NCBI RefSeq assembly: GCF_002238045.1
Contig: NZ_NBYO01000001.1
Coordinates: 682,001-746,000, forward strand
Reading direction: 5' to 3'
Length of the DNA: 64,000 bases
Origin: Notoacmeibacter marinus
GTDB taxonomy: Bacteria; Pseudomonadota; Alphaproteobacteria; Rhizobiales; Rhizobiaceae
Both the position numbers and the translations under genes were made by a program. Below, in pieces: positions 1-9,911 of this stretch. The notes below the pieces were generated by a model that was not told the DNA's origin, did not search any database, and worked only from the letters and a program-made list of their open reading frames with translations. How positions within the stretch are numbered: position 1 is the stretch's first letter; each line of letters begins with the position of its first letter.

Positions 1-300
1 CATCTTCATCACGCCGTCTTCCACGGCCATTTCATGGATTTCGACCCGGTCGGAAAAGTCGACCGAACCGCCGATCAGCCGGTCGGCTTCCCCACCCTTA
101 TTCTCCACCGTCAGATAGCCGGCGGCGACCTTGGCGTTGGGCGGCGTGGCGCGAAGCCGCGCATGCTCCACTTCCAGATTGCCAATGGTGTGCTTTTTCA
201 TTTCCACCATCCCGTCCGACATCTTGTCGGCTTCGGCCATGGCAGAAACGGGCATGATTGCGAGCGCCGCAACAGCGGCCAGAATCGTTCTTTTCATCAT
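1..300 (-). CDS. Copper chaperone PCu(A)C family protein, 3' end cut by window edge
   Basis: Reading leftward from the ATG at 300 gives a start MMKRTILAAVAALAIM, a typical signal peptide ending near AMA, then a mature part containing KVAAGYLTVENKGGEADRLI and VEIHEMAVEDGVMKM. The latter is the conserved histidine/methionine copper-binding region of the PCu(A)C (DUF461) family. These periplasmic proteins carry Cu(I) towards the CuA site of cytochrome oxidase. About 100 residues are visible; the family is usually 150-170, so roughly a third of the gene lies left of the window. A short cysteine-containing protein lies upstream in the same direction. Family assignment is confident; the partner oxidase cannot be seen here. 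Confidence 0.85.
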   Translation of the reverse strand, partial: MMKRTILAAVAALAIMPVSAMAEADKMSDGMVEMKKHTIGNLEVEHARLRATPPNAKVAAGYLTVENKGGEADRLIGGSVDFSDRVEIHEMAVEDGVMKM

Positions 301-369
301 TCTATCCTTTTGACGCCTGTCGAGAGGCGTGTCCTTGCATTTCGTCAAACAGGACCGGCTTTGCCGGCT

Positions 370-813
370 CTAGATGCGAATGGGCGGACCGCGGGCGAAA
401 AAGGCTTTGGATGGAGAGAATGCCGGCGCGGCCTTCTGGTGGACCAGACGCGGTTTCGTCAGAGGCGCGGCGATGACCGGCGCTTTGCCGGACATCGGCG
501 GCAGACCGGCGATCTTTGCGAAGGCGCAGACGAAACAGTGAAGCTGCGACGCATGGCCGGGCGCATCATCATCGCCGGCCAAACCACCGCGACAGATGAC
601 CGGCAGGGTTCCATCCGGCAGGGCGTAGTTCGCCAGTTCCACAGCCTGGGCGCGACCGTCCGCAGTGGCGGATGCGCGAACGGCCGAACCGAAGCCGAGA
701 CCGACCACCAGAATGGCGGCCAGTAGCAGGGCCAGGCCCTGGCGTATCGTCGGCGAGCGTCGCAATCGGCCGGTCATGCCGCGCTTATATTGTGAGACGA
801 TCCGGAAATCCAT
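370..813 (-). CDS. Hypothetical protein, DUF2946-like
   Basis: 147 codons with an N-terminal hydrophobic stretch (about residues 25-45, GLALLLAAILVVGLGFGSAV) that looks like a signal anchor. A short LHCFVCAFAK segment follows near residue 93. A CxxC/HxxC motif after a signal segment, next to a copper chaperone, is typical of the DUF2946 group often found beside copper genes. The function is unknown; a metal-related role is inference from motif and neighbour. The start could also be the internal ATG at 777. No strong ribosome binding site separates the two. The gene reads towards the copper chaperone with a 69-base gap, so co-transcription is plausible. Confidence 0.6.
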   Translation of the reverse strand: MDFRIVSQYKRGMTGRLRRSPTIRQGLALLLAAILVVGLGFGSAVRASATADGRAQAVELANYALPDGTLPVICRGGLAGDDDAPGHASQLHCFVCAFAKIAGLPPMSGKAPVIAAPLTKPRLVHQKAAPAFSPSKAFFARGPPIRI

Positions 814-950
814 CCCGATCCGCCCATGGCAACAACAACGCTGTTTCAGCCAGACGAATTTGTCCTGTTTACCACCATGCGAAGTTTCCGTTTCGCGGAT
901 AACTCCGACGCGCTAAATGGGCCACTCCGTTTCCGTCGCCGGATCGTTCT

Positions 951-2087
951 ATGACCATTGCCGCATCAGCGCCGAAGCCGACCATATACCACGCTTTTGC
1001 AGTCTGGCGGTTTGTCGCGGCGCTGATCGTCATGATGTACCATTTCGTTCATCTATCCGATGACTGGCGCATCTGGGTGCCATGGCTGGAAAACATGATG
1101 CCGCTGCTTGACCTGTTCTTCATGGTCTCCGGCTTTCTGATCTATGAGCGCTATCGGCACCAGCTCGGCAATCTGAAGTCGTTCGGCACCTTTCTTTATA
1201 AACGGCTGGCGCGGCTCTATCCGCTTCATCTGATCACCACGACGTTCTTTGTTCTGCTCGGTCTCGGCTGGGAGGCCGGCCTGATCCGCGCCGAGAATGG
1301 GCCCTACCTGTTCGACTGGAGCGCGCTGCCGGCCAATCTGCTGCTATTGCAGGCGTGGGGCACTACCGAATGGCTCAGCTTCAATTTTCCATCCTGGTCG
1401 CTCTCGGCAGAGTGGCTCTGCTATCTTCTGATGCCGCTCGTCGTTTTCATCGCCGCGCGGAACGGCATTCCAGGGCTGATCTTCGGCGCCGTGATCGCCT
1501 ATCTGCTGGCACTGTTCGTCATCGCACAGGGCTGGTCCGCGGCCCAGTCCATTGCGGAAATGAAAAGCTGGGGCGCGTTGCGGGGCCTCGGCAGCTTTTT
1601 CATCGGCGCCGCACTCGTTCGTTTCGTTGAAATCTCCACCTTTCGCATGCGATCCCATCTGGTCGGCCAGTTCGCCATGGGCATCACGGTCTGGCTTATG
1701 TTCCAACCAGTTGCCTATGGCTATATTCTGGCCGCGCTCGGCGGAACGCTCTGGCTTGCCGCGCTTGCCGAACGCGATAATCCGGACGGCATGGCCTGGC
1801 TGCGTCCAGGTCTGCCCCTCTTCGCCGTCAGTTTCGGCATCTATCTGTGGCACCCCATTCTGGAAGCCTTCTTTCTCAAGGGCGTCTGGCGGATCATCGA
1901 ACCGATCGTGGATTTCCGGATCGACTGGCTCTTCATCCCTGCCGCTCTCGGAACCATCATCGTTGCGCTGGTCAGCCACGCCCTTCTCGAAAAGCCGACC
2001 GGAGACTGGCTGATCGACCGGCTTCGCGGACGTAAAACCCGCCATGCACTGGCGGCCCGGACCGCCCTGATGGAGGGTGGCCGCTGA
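951..2087 (+). CDS. Acyltransferase 3 family membrane protein (OafA/YrhL type)
   Basis: 378 residues, polytopic inner-membrane protein with about ten hydrophobic segments. The first, [18 protein letters not shown], carries the family's conserved arginine and the histidine in the first membrane helix (R20 and H31). Later segments include [11 protein letters not shown], the usual second motif with an F-x-x-S-G-F pattern. Such proteins transfer acyl groups from cytoplasmic acyl-CoA to sugars of lipopolysaccharide, exopolysaccharide or Nod-type molecules; the acceptor here cannot be predicted. It lacks the periplasmic SGNH domain of longer relatives. It stands alone, upstream of dnaJ in the same direction with a 130-base gap. 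Confidence 0.85.
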   Translation: MTIAASAPKPTIYHAFAVWRFVAALIVMMYHFVHLSDDWRIWVPWLENMMPLLDLFFMVSGFLIYERYRHQLGNLKSFGTFLYKRLARLYPLHLITTTFFVLLGLGWEAGLIRAENGPYLFDWSALPANLLLLQAWGTTEWLSFNFPSWSLSAEWLCYLLMPLVVFIAARNGIPGLIFGAVIAYLLALFVIAQGWSAAQSIAEMKSWGALRGLGSFFIGAALVRFVEISTFRMRSHLVGQFAMGITVWLMFQPVAYGYILAALGGTLWLAALAERDNPDGMAWLRPGLPLFAVSFGIYLWHPILEAFFLKGVWRIIEPIVDFRIDWLFIPAALGTIIVALVSHALLEKPTGDWLIDRLRGRKTRHALAARTALMEGGR

Positions 2088-2217
2088 ACGCGGCGGCAAT
2101 CTCCCCCTTTCATCCTGGGCCAAGCCCCATTACATAGGCAACGCTGCCGCTGCGGCGCTTCGATGCGCTCCGGCAGATATTGCCCGCCTATGCCGTTTCA
2201 GGGACCGATCGCCAAGC

Positions 2218-3354
2218 ATGGCCACCAAACACGACTATTACGAGCTTCTCGGCGTTGGACGCGAAGCGGACGAGAAGGCTTTGAAGAGCGCATTCCGCAA
2301 GGCCGCCATGAAATGGCACCCGGACCGCAATCCGGGCGATGCCGGGGCCGAGCACAAGTTCAAGGAACTCAACGAAGCCTATGACGTGCTTCGTGACCCG
2401 CAAAAGCGTGCCGCCTACGACCGGTTCGGCCACGCCGCCTTCGAAAATGGCGGCATGGGCGGCGGTGGACGCGGCGGCTTCGGCGGCGGCGGCTTCTCCG
2501 ACATTTTCGAAGATATTTTCGGCGATATGATGGGCGGCGGTCGATCCCGCCGGGCCGGCGGTCGCGAACGTGGCGCCGATCTGCGTTACAATATGGAAAT
2601 CAGCCTGGAAGAAGCCTTTATCGGCAAGACGGCCCAGATCCACGTGCCGACTTCGCGCAGCTGCGAGGAATGCGATGGCACCGGAGCGGCTCCCGGCAGC
2701 CAGCCGACCACCTGCCCGATGTGTAATGGCATGGGCCAGGTTCGCGCCGCTCAGGGCTTTTTCTCCATTCAACGTACATGCCCGCAATGCCACGGACGTG
2801 GAACGGTGGTGTCCGATCCCTGTAAAAACTGTAGCGGCGACGGACGCATCCAGGAGGAACGCTCGCTCTCGGTCAACATTCCAGCGGGGATCGAGGACGG
2901 CACACGCATCCGTCTGGCAAGCGAAGGCGAAGCGGGGCTTCGGGGCGGCCCGTCCGGCGATCTTTACATCTTCGTTTCCATCACTCCGCACGAATTTTTC
3001 CAGCGCGACGGCGCCGATCTCTATTGCCGGGTTCCGATCTCCATGGCGACGGCGGCCCTTGGCGGCCAGTTCGATGTCGGCACGCTCGACGGCAGCCAGG
3101 CGCGCGTCAAGGTTCCCGAAGGCACACAAAACGGCAAGCAGTTCCGCCTGAAGGGCAAAGGCATGCCGGTTTTGCGCGAAACCGTTGTCGGCGACCTCTA
3201 TATCCAGGTCGCAGTGGAGACACCGCAGAAGCTGAACAAGCGTCAGCGCGAATTGCTGCAGGAATTTGCGGACATCTCCGAAGCCGAGAATTCGCCGCAA
3301 AGCACTGGTTTCTTCAACCGTATGAAGGATTTTTTCGAATCCTTCGGGGAATAG
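2218..3354 (+). CDS. dnaJ: Chaperone protein DnaJ
   Basis: 378 residues with the complete classical layout. A J domain at residues 1-70 carries the HPD motif ([12 protein letters not shown]). A glycine/phenylalanine-rich linker follows at about 75-115. A zinc domain with four CxxCxGxG repeats lies at about 145-205 ([32 protein letters not shown]), then the two C-terminal substrate-binding beta domains. It stimulates DnaK ATPase and delivers unfolded clients. The frame stays open upstream to 2077, but the ATG at 2218 gives the canonical N-terminus [13 protein letters not shown]. No dnaK lies beside it; pmtA and pyrF follow, as in other Rhizobiales. Confidence 0.97.
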   Translation: MATKHDYYELLGVGREADEKALKSAFRKAAMKWHPDRNPGDAGAEHKFKELNEAYDVLRDPQKRAAYDRFGHAAFENGGMGGGGRGGFGGGGFSDIFEDIFGDMMGGGRSRRAGGRERGADLRYNMEISLEEAFIGKTAQIHVPTSRSCEECDGTGAAPGSQPTTCPMCNGMGQVRAAQGFFSIQRTCPQCHGRGTVVSDPCKNCSGDGRIQEERSLSVNIPAGIEDGTRIRLASEGEAGLRGGPSGDLYIFVSITPHEFFQRDGADLYCRVPISMATAALGGQFDVGTLDGSQARVKVPEGTQNGKQFRLKGKGMPVLRETVVGDLYIQVAVETPQKLNKRQRELLQEFADISEAENSPQSTGFFNRMKDFFESFGE

Positions 3355-3477
3355 GCCAGAACCATCGTTACCGATGAGATCCATGAAGATGAGGATGGAA
3401 ACTTCCGCTGACCGGATCGTTCGGTTAAAAAAGATGATATTCCGCGCATAGCGGTTGCGATCAAGGGACGCATGTTC

Positions 3478-4077
3478 ATGTCACAAGCTGTACGAAAACC
3501 CCAGAAGCGGGCCCGCTTCAATGAGGAAATCCGCTTCATCAAGGGGTGGCTGGCTGATGTGAAGGCGGTTGGCGCCATCCTGCCCACCTCGTCCGTCACC
3601 GCGCGCATCATGGCATCGGTCGTGGATGTCTCCAGCGGGTTGCCTGTACTGGAACTGGGGCCGGGCACCGGCGTGATCACAAAGGCGATTCTGGAGCGTG
3701 GCGTTGCGCCCGACCAACTCTACAGCATCGAATATTCCAAGGATTTCGCCGACCATCTGAAAATCGAGTTTCCCGACGTCAACATCATTCAGGGCGATGC
3801 GTTCGATCTCGATACGACGCTGGGCGCGAAGAAGGATCAAGTCTTCGATTGCGTCATCTGCGCCGTGCCGCTGATCTACATTCCGGTCGAGCAGCGCGCC
3901 GGACTGATCGAGGATCTGCTGGACCGGGTCAAGCCGGGCCGTCCGGTCATTCAGATCACCTACGCGCCAAAATCTCCGGTTCCGCCCGGTAGCGGCAATT
4001 TCGAAGTGGTCCACTACGATTACGTGCTGCGAAACGTGCCGCCCGCCAATCTGTTCGTCTATCGCCGGCCGGCCTGA
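3478..4077 (+). CDS. pmtA: Phosphatidylethanolamine N-methyltransferase, rhizobial PmtA type
   Basis: 199 residues, a soluble SAM-dependent methyltransferase that converts phosphatidylethanolamine stepwise to phosphatidylcholine at the inner membrane. The SAM-binding glycine motif is VLELGPGTGVITKAIL (about residues 58-73), followed by an acidic SIEYSKDFA loop and the DCVICAVPLIYIP post-I region characteristic of the rhizobial Pmt family. An amphipathic N-terminus rich in lysine and arginine fits membrane association. Two in-frame ATGs lie at 3472 and 3478; an AAGGGA box nine bases before the second favours 3478. The dnaJ-pmtA-pyrF order is a known Rhizobiales arrangement and supports the call. 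Confidence 0.93.
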   Translation: MSQAVRKPQKRARFNEEIRFIKGWLADVKAVGAILPTSSVTARIMASVVDVSSGLPVLELGPGTGVITKAILERGVAPDQLYSIEYSKDFADHLKIEFPDVNIIQGDAFDLDTTLGAKKDQVFDCVICAVPLIYIPVEQRAGLIEDLLDRVKPGRPVIQITYAPKSPVPPGSGNFEVVHYDYVLRNVPPANLFVYRRPA

Positions 4078-4110
4078 CCGGCTGATCGTCCTTTCCTCGG
4101 TGACGCTTTC

Positions 4111-4824
4111 TTGACCGGCATCCGCCAGCCCGTATCCGCCCGCGACCGCCTCATTGTCGGACTGGACGTGCCGACAGTGGACGAGGCACGCCGGATCGCC
4201 GAGGAAACGCGCGGAATGGTCGGTCTCTACAAGATCGGCCATCAACTGGCCTTTACCGGCGGGCTCGACCTGGCGCGCGACCTGATCGAACGCGGGGAGA
4301 AGGTCTTTCTGGACCTCAAGCTGCTGGATATCGACAATACGGTGGAGAAGGGCGTGGCGTCGGTCGCCTCGCTCGGCATATCCATGCTGACCGTCCATGC
4401 CTATCCGAAGGCGATGGCGGCCGCAGTGCGTGCAGCGGCCGGTTCCGAACTGACGCTGCTCGGCGTTAGCGTGCTGACTTCGATGGACACGGCCGATCTG
4501 GCCGAGGCCGGCTATCGCGAAACCGCCGAAGAACTCGTTGGGCGCCGCGCGAAACAGGCGATGGAAGCCGGTATGGGCGGTCTTGTCTGTTCCGGCCTTG
4601 AAGCGGCGGCAGTCCGCGCCATTGTCGGCCCGGATATGGCCATTGTAACGCCGGGCATTCGGCCAAACGGGTCGGCATCGGGCGATCAAAAGCGGGTCAT
4701 GACGCCTGGCGAGGCAATAAAAGCCGGCGCCAGCCACCTCGTCGTCGCACGGCCGATCCTCGGGGCGGACGACCGGCGGGCCGCCTGCGAGACCATCATG
4801 GCGGCTATTGGCGACGCCTTATAG
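4111..4824 (+). CDS. pyrF: Orotidine 5'-phosphate decarboxylase
   Basis: 237 residues, the last step of de novo UMP synthesis. The catalytic tetrad region is visible as [15 protein letters not shown] (K..D..K.xD..N), the N-terminus has the LIVGLDVP strand, and the phosphate-binding C-terminal part has the PGIRP motif and [10 protein letters not shown]. Length matches the group I enzyme. The start is a TTG at 4111 in the reading I favour, because no upstream ATG keeps the frame before the expected N-terminus. It follows pmtA in the same direction with a 33-base gap. Confidence 0.95.
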   Translation: MTGIRQPVSARDRLIVGLDVPTVDEARRIAEETRGMVGLYKIGHQLAFTGGLDLARDLIERGEKVFLDLKLLDIDNTVEKGVASVASLGISMLTVHAYPKAMAAAVRAAAGSELTLLGVSVLTSMDTADLAEAGYRETAEELVGRRAKQAMEAGMGGLVCSGLEAAAVRAIVGPDMAIVTPGIRPNGSASGDQKRVMTPGEAIKAGASHLVVARPILGADDRRAACETIMAAIGDAL

Positions 4825-5044
4825 GCGGACAGCTCGCGGGCTGCCGGCCTGGCATTCCCGGTGGCTGTGGATTGTTGCAGGGCAGCCAATCCACCGACCC
4901 GTCAAAGCGAAAGCAGTTTCACACAAGGCCCTGTTGCCATAATGTCGCGAGATTCGCTGCGTTGCCAACCGCCTGTTGCATTGCAACCGACACTCTTTAG
5001 TGTTGCTCGACCTCGGACGGACCACTCAGCAGGAGGATTAGGGG

Positions 5045-6283
5045 ATGGGGATGCTATATCACGTCTATGAGTGGCAGCGCGCGGCGCTGGGACCGGCCAG
5101 GGTCATGGCGGACGCCACCCGAATGACCTTTTCCAACCCTTTGAACCCCTTCTCGCGCAACGCGCTCGGACGCTCGATAGCCGCCTCGGCCGAACTGTTC
5201 GAACGCATGACGCGACGCTACGAAAAGCCCGCTTTCGGCCTTTCGGAGACGGTGGTCGACGGTCAGACCGTGGCTGTTTCGGAAGAAATTGTCTGGCAGC
5301 ATCCGTTCTGCAATCTTCTGCATTTCCACCGCGACCTGCCCGACACCGCCGATAAGGGGCCACGTTTCCTGCTCGTCGCGCCCATGAGCGGCCATTACGC
5401 CACGCTCCTGCGCGGCACGGTCGAGGCCATGCTACCGCATGGCGACATATTCATAACCGACTGGATCGATGCTCGCGACGTTCCGCTTTCCGATGGCGGC
5501 TTCAACCTCGACAGCTATGTCGACTATGTCATGTCCATGCTGCGCCACCTCGGCCCCGACACCCATATCATTGCCGTCTGCCAGCCCTCCGTGCCGGTCT
5601 TCGCGGCCGTGGCGCGGATGAACGAGGAAGGCGACGAAGCGGCGCCGTCATCGATGATTCTGATGGGCGGGCCGATGGATACGCGCCTGTCCCCCACCGC
5701 CGTGAACGATCTGGCCGCAGAGAAGGGCATCGCCTGGTTCCGCGACAATGTCATCATGACCGTGCCATGGCCGCATCCCGGCGCCGGGCGCAAGGTCTAT
5801 CCGGGTTTCATGCAGCTATCCGGCTTCATGACCATGAATCTGGACCGGCACGTTATCGCGCATAAGGACTATTTCCTTCACCTCGTGCAGAACGATGGCG
5901 ACAGCGCCGAAAAGCATCGCGATTTCTACGATGAGTATCTTGCGGTCATGGACATGACGGCGGAATTCTACCTGCAGACCGTCGAAAACGTCTTCATCCG
6001 CCACGACCTGCCGCTCGGCCAGATGCGTCACCGCGACCAGAAAGTCGATCCCTCGGCTATTACCAAAACGGCGATCTTTACGATCGAGGGCGAGAAGGAC
6101 GATATCACCGGCCATGGCCAGACCAAGGCCGCGCTTGCCTGGTGCACCGGCCTGCCAGCGTCCATGAAGCAGCACTACACCCAACCCAATGTGGGACATT
6201 ACGGCGTCTTCAACGGATCGCGCTTTCGCAAGCACATTGTCCCCAGGATCGTACAGTTCGCCAAGGATCATGGCGCAGGCTGA
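5045..6283 (+). CDS. phaZ: Intracellular polyhydroxyalkanoate (PHB) depolymerase
   Basis: 412 residues with the family hallmark start MGMLYHVYEWQRAALGP and the nucleophile region HIIAVCQPSVPV, where Cys179 replaces the serine of an ordinary lipase box. This is typical of the intracellular PhaZ1-type depolymerases that attack native PHB granules in the cytoplasm. The C-terminal HYGVFNGSRFRK segment supplies the conserved histidine. A purine-rich stretch (AGGAGGATTAGGGG) sits just before the ATG. The product allows carbon reserves to be mobilised; no phaC or phasin gene is in the window. It stands alone between pyrF and a BTLCP protease. Confidence 0.92.
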   Translation: MGMLYHVYEWQRAALGPARVMADATRMTFSNPLNPFSRNALGRSIAASAELFERMTRRYEKPAFGLSETVVDGQTVAVSEEIVWQHPFCNLLHFHRDLPDTADKGPRFLLVAPMSGHYATLLRGTVEAMLPHGDIFITDWIDARDVPLSDGGFNLDSYVDYVMSMLRHLGPDTHIIAVCQPSVPVFAAVARMNEEGDEAAPSSMILMGGPMDTRLSPTAVNDLAAEKGIAWFRDNVIMTVPWPHPGAGRKVYPGFMQLSGFMTMNLDRHVIAHKDYFLHLVQNDGDSAEKHRDFYDEYLAVMDMTAEFYLQTVENVFIRHDLPLGQMRHRDQKVDPSAITKTAIFTIEGEKDDITGHGQTKAALAWCTGLPASMKQHYTQPNVGHYGVFNGSRFRKHIVPRIVQFAKDHGAG

Positions 6284-6464
6284 ATAGCGCCACTTCGACA
6301 TATATCCATCGAAATCAATCACTTATATGTTCATTGCGAAACTGACGTTTCGTTAGGACATTTTTTACCTTAACCAATTCTTACGTCATTTCGTCCCGAA
6401 CGATTGACCGCTCGCCCAGCCAGTCCTTAACATTCGGTTAAGGTTTGGCGGAAGGACAGTTGCG

Positions 6465-7085
6465 ATGCGGAAGGGTAAGGGCGCGGGGCTTCTCGCCGGA
6501 CTGGCTGCAGGTTTCGCCGTTACGATCACCAGCGGCATGGGCGCGGCGGCCAGTTCGAACATGTGGACGGGCTCGACGACCTCGCAACCGATCGGCCATT
6601 ACGAGTTCTGTGTCGCCAATCCCGCCGAGTGCGACGTCAAGAGCCGGGACAAAGGCCCTTTTATTCTAACTTCGCAGATCTGGCAGCGCGTGACGGAGAT
6701 CAATCGCCAGATCAACCGCGCCATCGCGCCGATGAACGATGTCGACCTCTACGGCCGGGAGGAGCTCTGGACCTTTCCGAGCGGGGCAGGCGATTGCGAA
6801 GATTACGTGCTGGAAAAGCAGCGCTCGCTCGCCGCGATGGGCATCCCGTATTCGGACTTGCTGATCACCGTGGTGCGCAAACCCGATGGCGAAGGCCATG
6901 CCGTACTGACCTTCCGCACCGATCACGGCGATTTCATTCTAGACAATCTGCGCGACGAGGTCCGTTCCTGGGCGCAGACGCCCTATCGTTTTCTGAAGCG
7001 ACAATCGAGCGTCCATTCCGGCCGCTGGGTGAGCCTGCGAAGCGGCAATGAAATCTTCGTCGGCTCGGTCGAGCCAAGCCGTTAG
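6465..7085 (+). CDS. BTLCP-type transglutaminase-like cysteine protease (LapG-like)
   Basis: 206 residues with an N-terminal signal segment (about 8-30) and the catalytic triad of the bacterial transglutaminase-like cysteine proteinases: Cys111 in GDCEDYV, His145 in EGHAVLTF and Asp160 in ILDNL. Relatives such as LapG act in the periplasm and cut large surface adhesins under c-di-GMP control through LapD. No LapD or adhesin gene is adjacent, although a GGDEF-EAL protein lies 3 kb away, so the target is unknown. A small inverted repeat, CCTTAAC/GTTAAGG, lies just upstream (about 6424-6442). Family assignment is firm; the LapG role is inference. Confidence 0.88.
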   Translation: MRKGKGAGLLAGLAAGFAVTITSGMGAAASSNMWTGSTTSQPIGHYEFCVANPAECDVKSRDKGPFILTSQIWQRVTEINRQINRAIAPMNDVDLYGREELWTFPSGAGDCEDYVLEKQRSLAAMGIPYSDLLITVVRKPDGEGHAVLTFRTDHGDFILDNLRDEVRSWAQTPYRFLKRQSSVHSGRWVSLRSGNEIFVGSVEPSR

Positions 7086-7133
7086 GCCCGTCTGTCCTCG
7101 TCAACGTCAGTCGAACGCCAATGACCCGTCCGA

Positions 7134-8666
7134 TCAGGCGGCCTGCGCGAGGCGATCGCCGGCCATTCGAAAGGACAGCGCTTCGGCGAGATGAATACGG
7201 CCCGTGCTTTCCATGCCGTCCAGATCCGCCAGTGTTCGTGCGACCTTGAGAACCCTGTGATAACCGCGGGCCGAAAGCGCCATTTTTTCCGCCGCGTCCC
7301 GCAACAACGCTCCTGCCGCCGCATCGCAACGCGCCACTTTTTCGATGACGGAAGATCCGCAGACAGCGTTGGTCGTGGCGGTTGGCAGGCCAAGCTCGAT
7401 AAAACGCGCATTCTGGATCGCCCGCGCTTCGGCGACGCGCTCGGCAACGATAGCCGAAGGTTCGGCGTCCGAAGGAGCGATCAGATCCGCTGCGGTAACC
7501 GCCGGCACTTCGATCTTCATATCGATCCGGTCCAGAAGCGGGCCGGACAGGCGCGCCTGATAATCGCTGACGCAACGCGGTCCGCGCGCGCAGCGATGGC
7601 CGGGTTCGCCCGCCATGCCGCAGCGGCACGGATTCATCGCCGTAATCAGTTGGATACGCGCCGGATAGGTGACGCGATGATTGGCCCTGGCGATGATGCA
7701 TTCGCCGTTTTCGAGCGGTTGGCGTAGGCTGTCCAGCACGGTCGGATGAAATTCCGGCAATTCGTCCAGAAACAGAACGCCATTGTGGGCGAGCGAGACC
7801 TCGCCCGGCCTTGCGCGACTGCCGCCGCCGACCATCGCCGCCATGGATGCCGAATGGTGCGGCGCCCGAAAGGGCCGCCTTTCGCTGAGCTGACCGCCGG
7901 CGAGTTCTCCGGCAATGGAGGCGACCATCGACACTTCCAGCAGTTCGCGAGGCGACAGCGGCGGCAGGATCGAAGGCAAACGGGCGGCCAGCATGGATTT
8001 GCCGGAACCGGGCGGGCCCACCATCAAAAGGTTATGGCCGCCGGCAGCGGCGATTTCTAGAGCACGCTTGGCCGTTTCCTGCCCGCGCACATCCGCCAGA
8101 TCCGGCAGGCTTCCAGCCATCTGCCGCCGGGCGGGCTGCGGGCGGGTAAGAACCTGCGTGCCACGGAAATGATTGGCGATGGCGATCAGGCTGCGCGGTG
8201 CGAGAATATCCATCTCCTCACCGGCCCAGGCCGCTTCGCCGCCGCTTGCCGCAGGGCAGATCAGCCCTCTTCCCTGCGCATTGGCGCCAATCGCCGCTGG
8301 CAGGGCGCCGGCAACCGGCGCGATGGTTCCGTCCAGCGACAATTCGCCTAGAACGGTATATCCATCCAGCGCATCGGCCGGAATAGCGCCCATTGCCGCC
8401 ATCAGGCCGAGGGCAATCGGCAGATCGTAATGGCTACCCTCCTTCGGCAGGTCTGCCGGGGCGAGATTGACGGTTACGCGCTTCACCGGCATGGACAAAC
8501 CGGACGCATGAAGCGCCGCCTGGACCCGCTCTCGGCTTTCCGCGACGGCCTTGTCCGGCAGGCCGACGATCTGCATGTTCATCTTTCCGGGCGCGACCAT
8601 GACCTGCACGCAGACGGGAACGGCTTCGACCCCCTGAAACGACACGGTATGAATGGTAGCAACCAT
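7134..8666 (-). CDS. comM: YifB/ComM-family AAA ATPase (Mg chelatase-like)
   Basis: 510 residues with three recognisable parts. An N-terminal Lon-protease-like fold domain (about 1-170) is followed by an AAA module with Walker A MVGPPGSGKSML near residue 217 and Walker B VLFLDELPEF, then a C-terminal helical domain. A zinc-like cluster CGMAGEPGHRCARGPRC lies between them. ComM is a hexameric helicase that promotes branch migration during natural transformation. Most bacteria keep it whether or not competence is known. It is convergent with the upstream protease gene and lies downstream of gshB on the same strand, with 135 bases between. Confidence 0.93.
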   Translation of the reverse strand: MVATIHTVSFQGVEAVPVCVQVMVAPGKMNMQIVGLPDKAVAESRERVQAALHASGLSMPVKRVTVNLAPADLPKEGSHYDLPIALGLMAAMGAIPADALDGYTVLGELSLDGTIAPVAGALPAAIGANAQGRGLICPAASGGEAAWAGEEMDILAPRSLIAIANHFRGTQVLTRPQPARRQMAGSLPDLADVRGQETAKRALEIAAAGGHNLLMVGPPGSGKSMLAARLPSILPPLSPRELLEVSMVASIAGELAGGQLSERRPFRAPHHSASMAAMVGGGSRARPGEVSLAHNGVLFLDELPEFHPTVLDSLRQPLENGECIIARANHRVTYPARIQLITAMNPCRCGMAGEPGHRCARGPRCVSDYQARLSGPLLDRIDMKIEVPAVTAADLIAPSDAEPSAIVAERVAEARAIQNARFIELGLPTATTNAVCGSSVIEKVARCDAAAGALLRDAAEKMALSARGYHRVLKVARTLADLDGMESTGRIHLAEALSFRMAGDRLAQAA

Positions 8667-8801
8667 TGCCTGATCCTCTGTACCCGACCTGCCCTAAGGC
8701 AAGCATGGTTTTGCGTACAGATCAAGAACGTTCGATGAACTTTTCATTCCGCCCGGGCAGGCTTGCAACCAGGCGGACCGTATCGCCACGAAGGCAGGCC
8801 G

Positions 8802-9755
8802 TTATCTGGCCATATGGGACAATCGGCTTTCCACCGCGTCCCAGAAGAGTTCGGCAATGTCCTGGCCGCCAAACCGTTTCACTTCACGAATGCCGGTCGG
8901 GCTGGTCACATTGATCTCGGTCAGAACGTCGCCGATAACGTCGATACCGACCAGTGTGAAGCCGCGTTCGCGCAGGGATGGTCCGATGCGTTCGCAAATT
9001 TCGCGATCACGGTCGGTCAGTTCGATCGGCTCGGCCCGGCCGCCGACATGCATATTGGAGCGCGAATCCGTTTCAGCCGGAACGCGGTTGATGGCGCCAA
9101 CGGGCTCGCCTTCGATCAGGATGATGCGCTTGTCGCCCTGTCGCACGGCGGGCAGGTAGCGCTGGACGATATAGGGTTCGCGGCTCATCTGCTCGAAGAG
9201 CTCGATCAGGGAGGTGAGGTTCCTGTCATCGTGACGCAGATGGAAGATACCGGCGCCGCCATTGCCGTAAAGCGGCTTCAGGATGATGTCGCCATGGCGC
9301 TTCCGAAAGTCGAGAACGGCTTTGCGGTCCCGGGTGATGAGTGTTTCTGGCATCAGGTCGGGGAAATCGGCGACGAAAATCTTCTCCGGCGAATTGCGCA
9401 CCCAGGCCGGATCGTTCACCACCAGCGTGTCGGGATGAATCCGCTCCAGAAGGTGGGTGGTCGTGATGTAGTTCATGTCGAAGGGTGGGTCCTGACGCAG
9501 CAGGATGGCATCCATATCGGCCAGATCGATACGCTTTTCCTCGCCGAGATCGAAATGGTCGCCCTCCTCATCGCGAAGAACGAGCGGCTGTGCACGCGCA
9601 AGGAGGCGACCTTCGTCAAGGCTCATCGCATCCGGCTCATAGTGCCAAAGCTCATATTCGCGCTGCTGCGCGGCCAGGCCGAGGGCGAATGTGGTGTCGC
9701 CGGCAATATGGAGACCCGAAACATGATCCATCTGGATCGCGACACGCAACGTCAT
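8802..9755 (-). CDS. gshB: Glutathione synthetase
   Basis: 317 residues, joining gamma-glutamylcysteine and glycine with ATP. The proteobacterial GshB signatures are present: [19 protein letters not shown], the ATP-grasp lysine and glycine loop [16 protein letters not shown], and the C-terminal [13 protein letters not shown]. The frame is open another 41 codons upstream. The ATG at 9755 is preceded by GGGGA at suitable spacing and gives the canonical [10 protein letters not shown] start, so I choose it. The gene lies upstream of comM in the same direction and is divergent from the GGDEF-EAL gene. Confidence 0.95.
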   Translation of the reverse strand: MTLRVAIQMDHVSGLHIAGDTTFALGLAAQQREYELWHYEPDAMSLDEGRLLARAQPLVLRDEEGDHFDLGEEKRIDLADMDAILLRQDPPFDMNYITTTHLLERIHPDTLVVNDPAWVRNSPEKIFVADFPDLMPETLITRDRKAVLDFRKRHGDIILKPLYGNGGAGIFHLRHDDRNLTSLIELFEQMSREPYIVQRYLPAVRQGDKRIILIEGEPVGAINRVPAETDSRSNMHVGGRAEPIELTDRDREICERIGPSLRERGFTLVGIDVIGDVLTEINVTSPTGIREVKRFGGQDIAELFWDAVESRLSHMAR

Positions 9756-9911
9756 AAACTCATCCCCGCACTGCCATTCGATAGGCGGGACATAACGCGT
9801 TCGACCGGTGGGAGAAAGAGGCTGGTCCGTCGGATCAATCCGACAGATTACGTCAACGTTTTGGCAATTCGAGTGCAATAGGATGATATTCGGATCGACC
9901 GAAAGCCCCTT

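Noticed and set aside
2188-3384. 398-codon minus-strand frame opposite dnaJ
   Set aside because: Exact antisense of a certain gene; composition is that of a high-GC shadow frame with no domain.
3481-4737. 418-codon minus-strand frame opposite pmtA and pyrF
   Set aside because: Shadow of two well-identified genes; no motif, histidine/arginine-rich translation.
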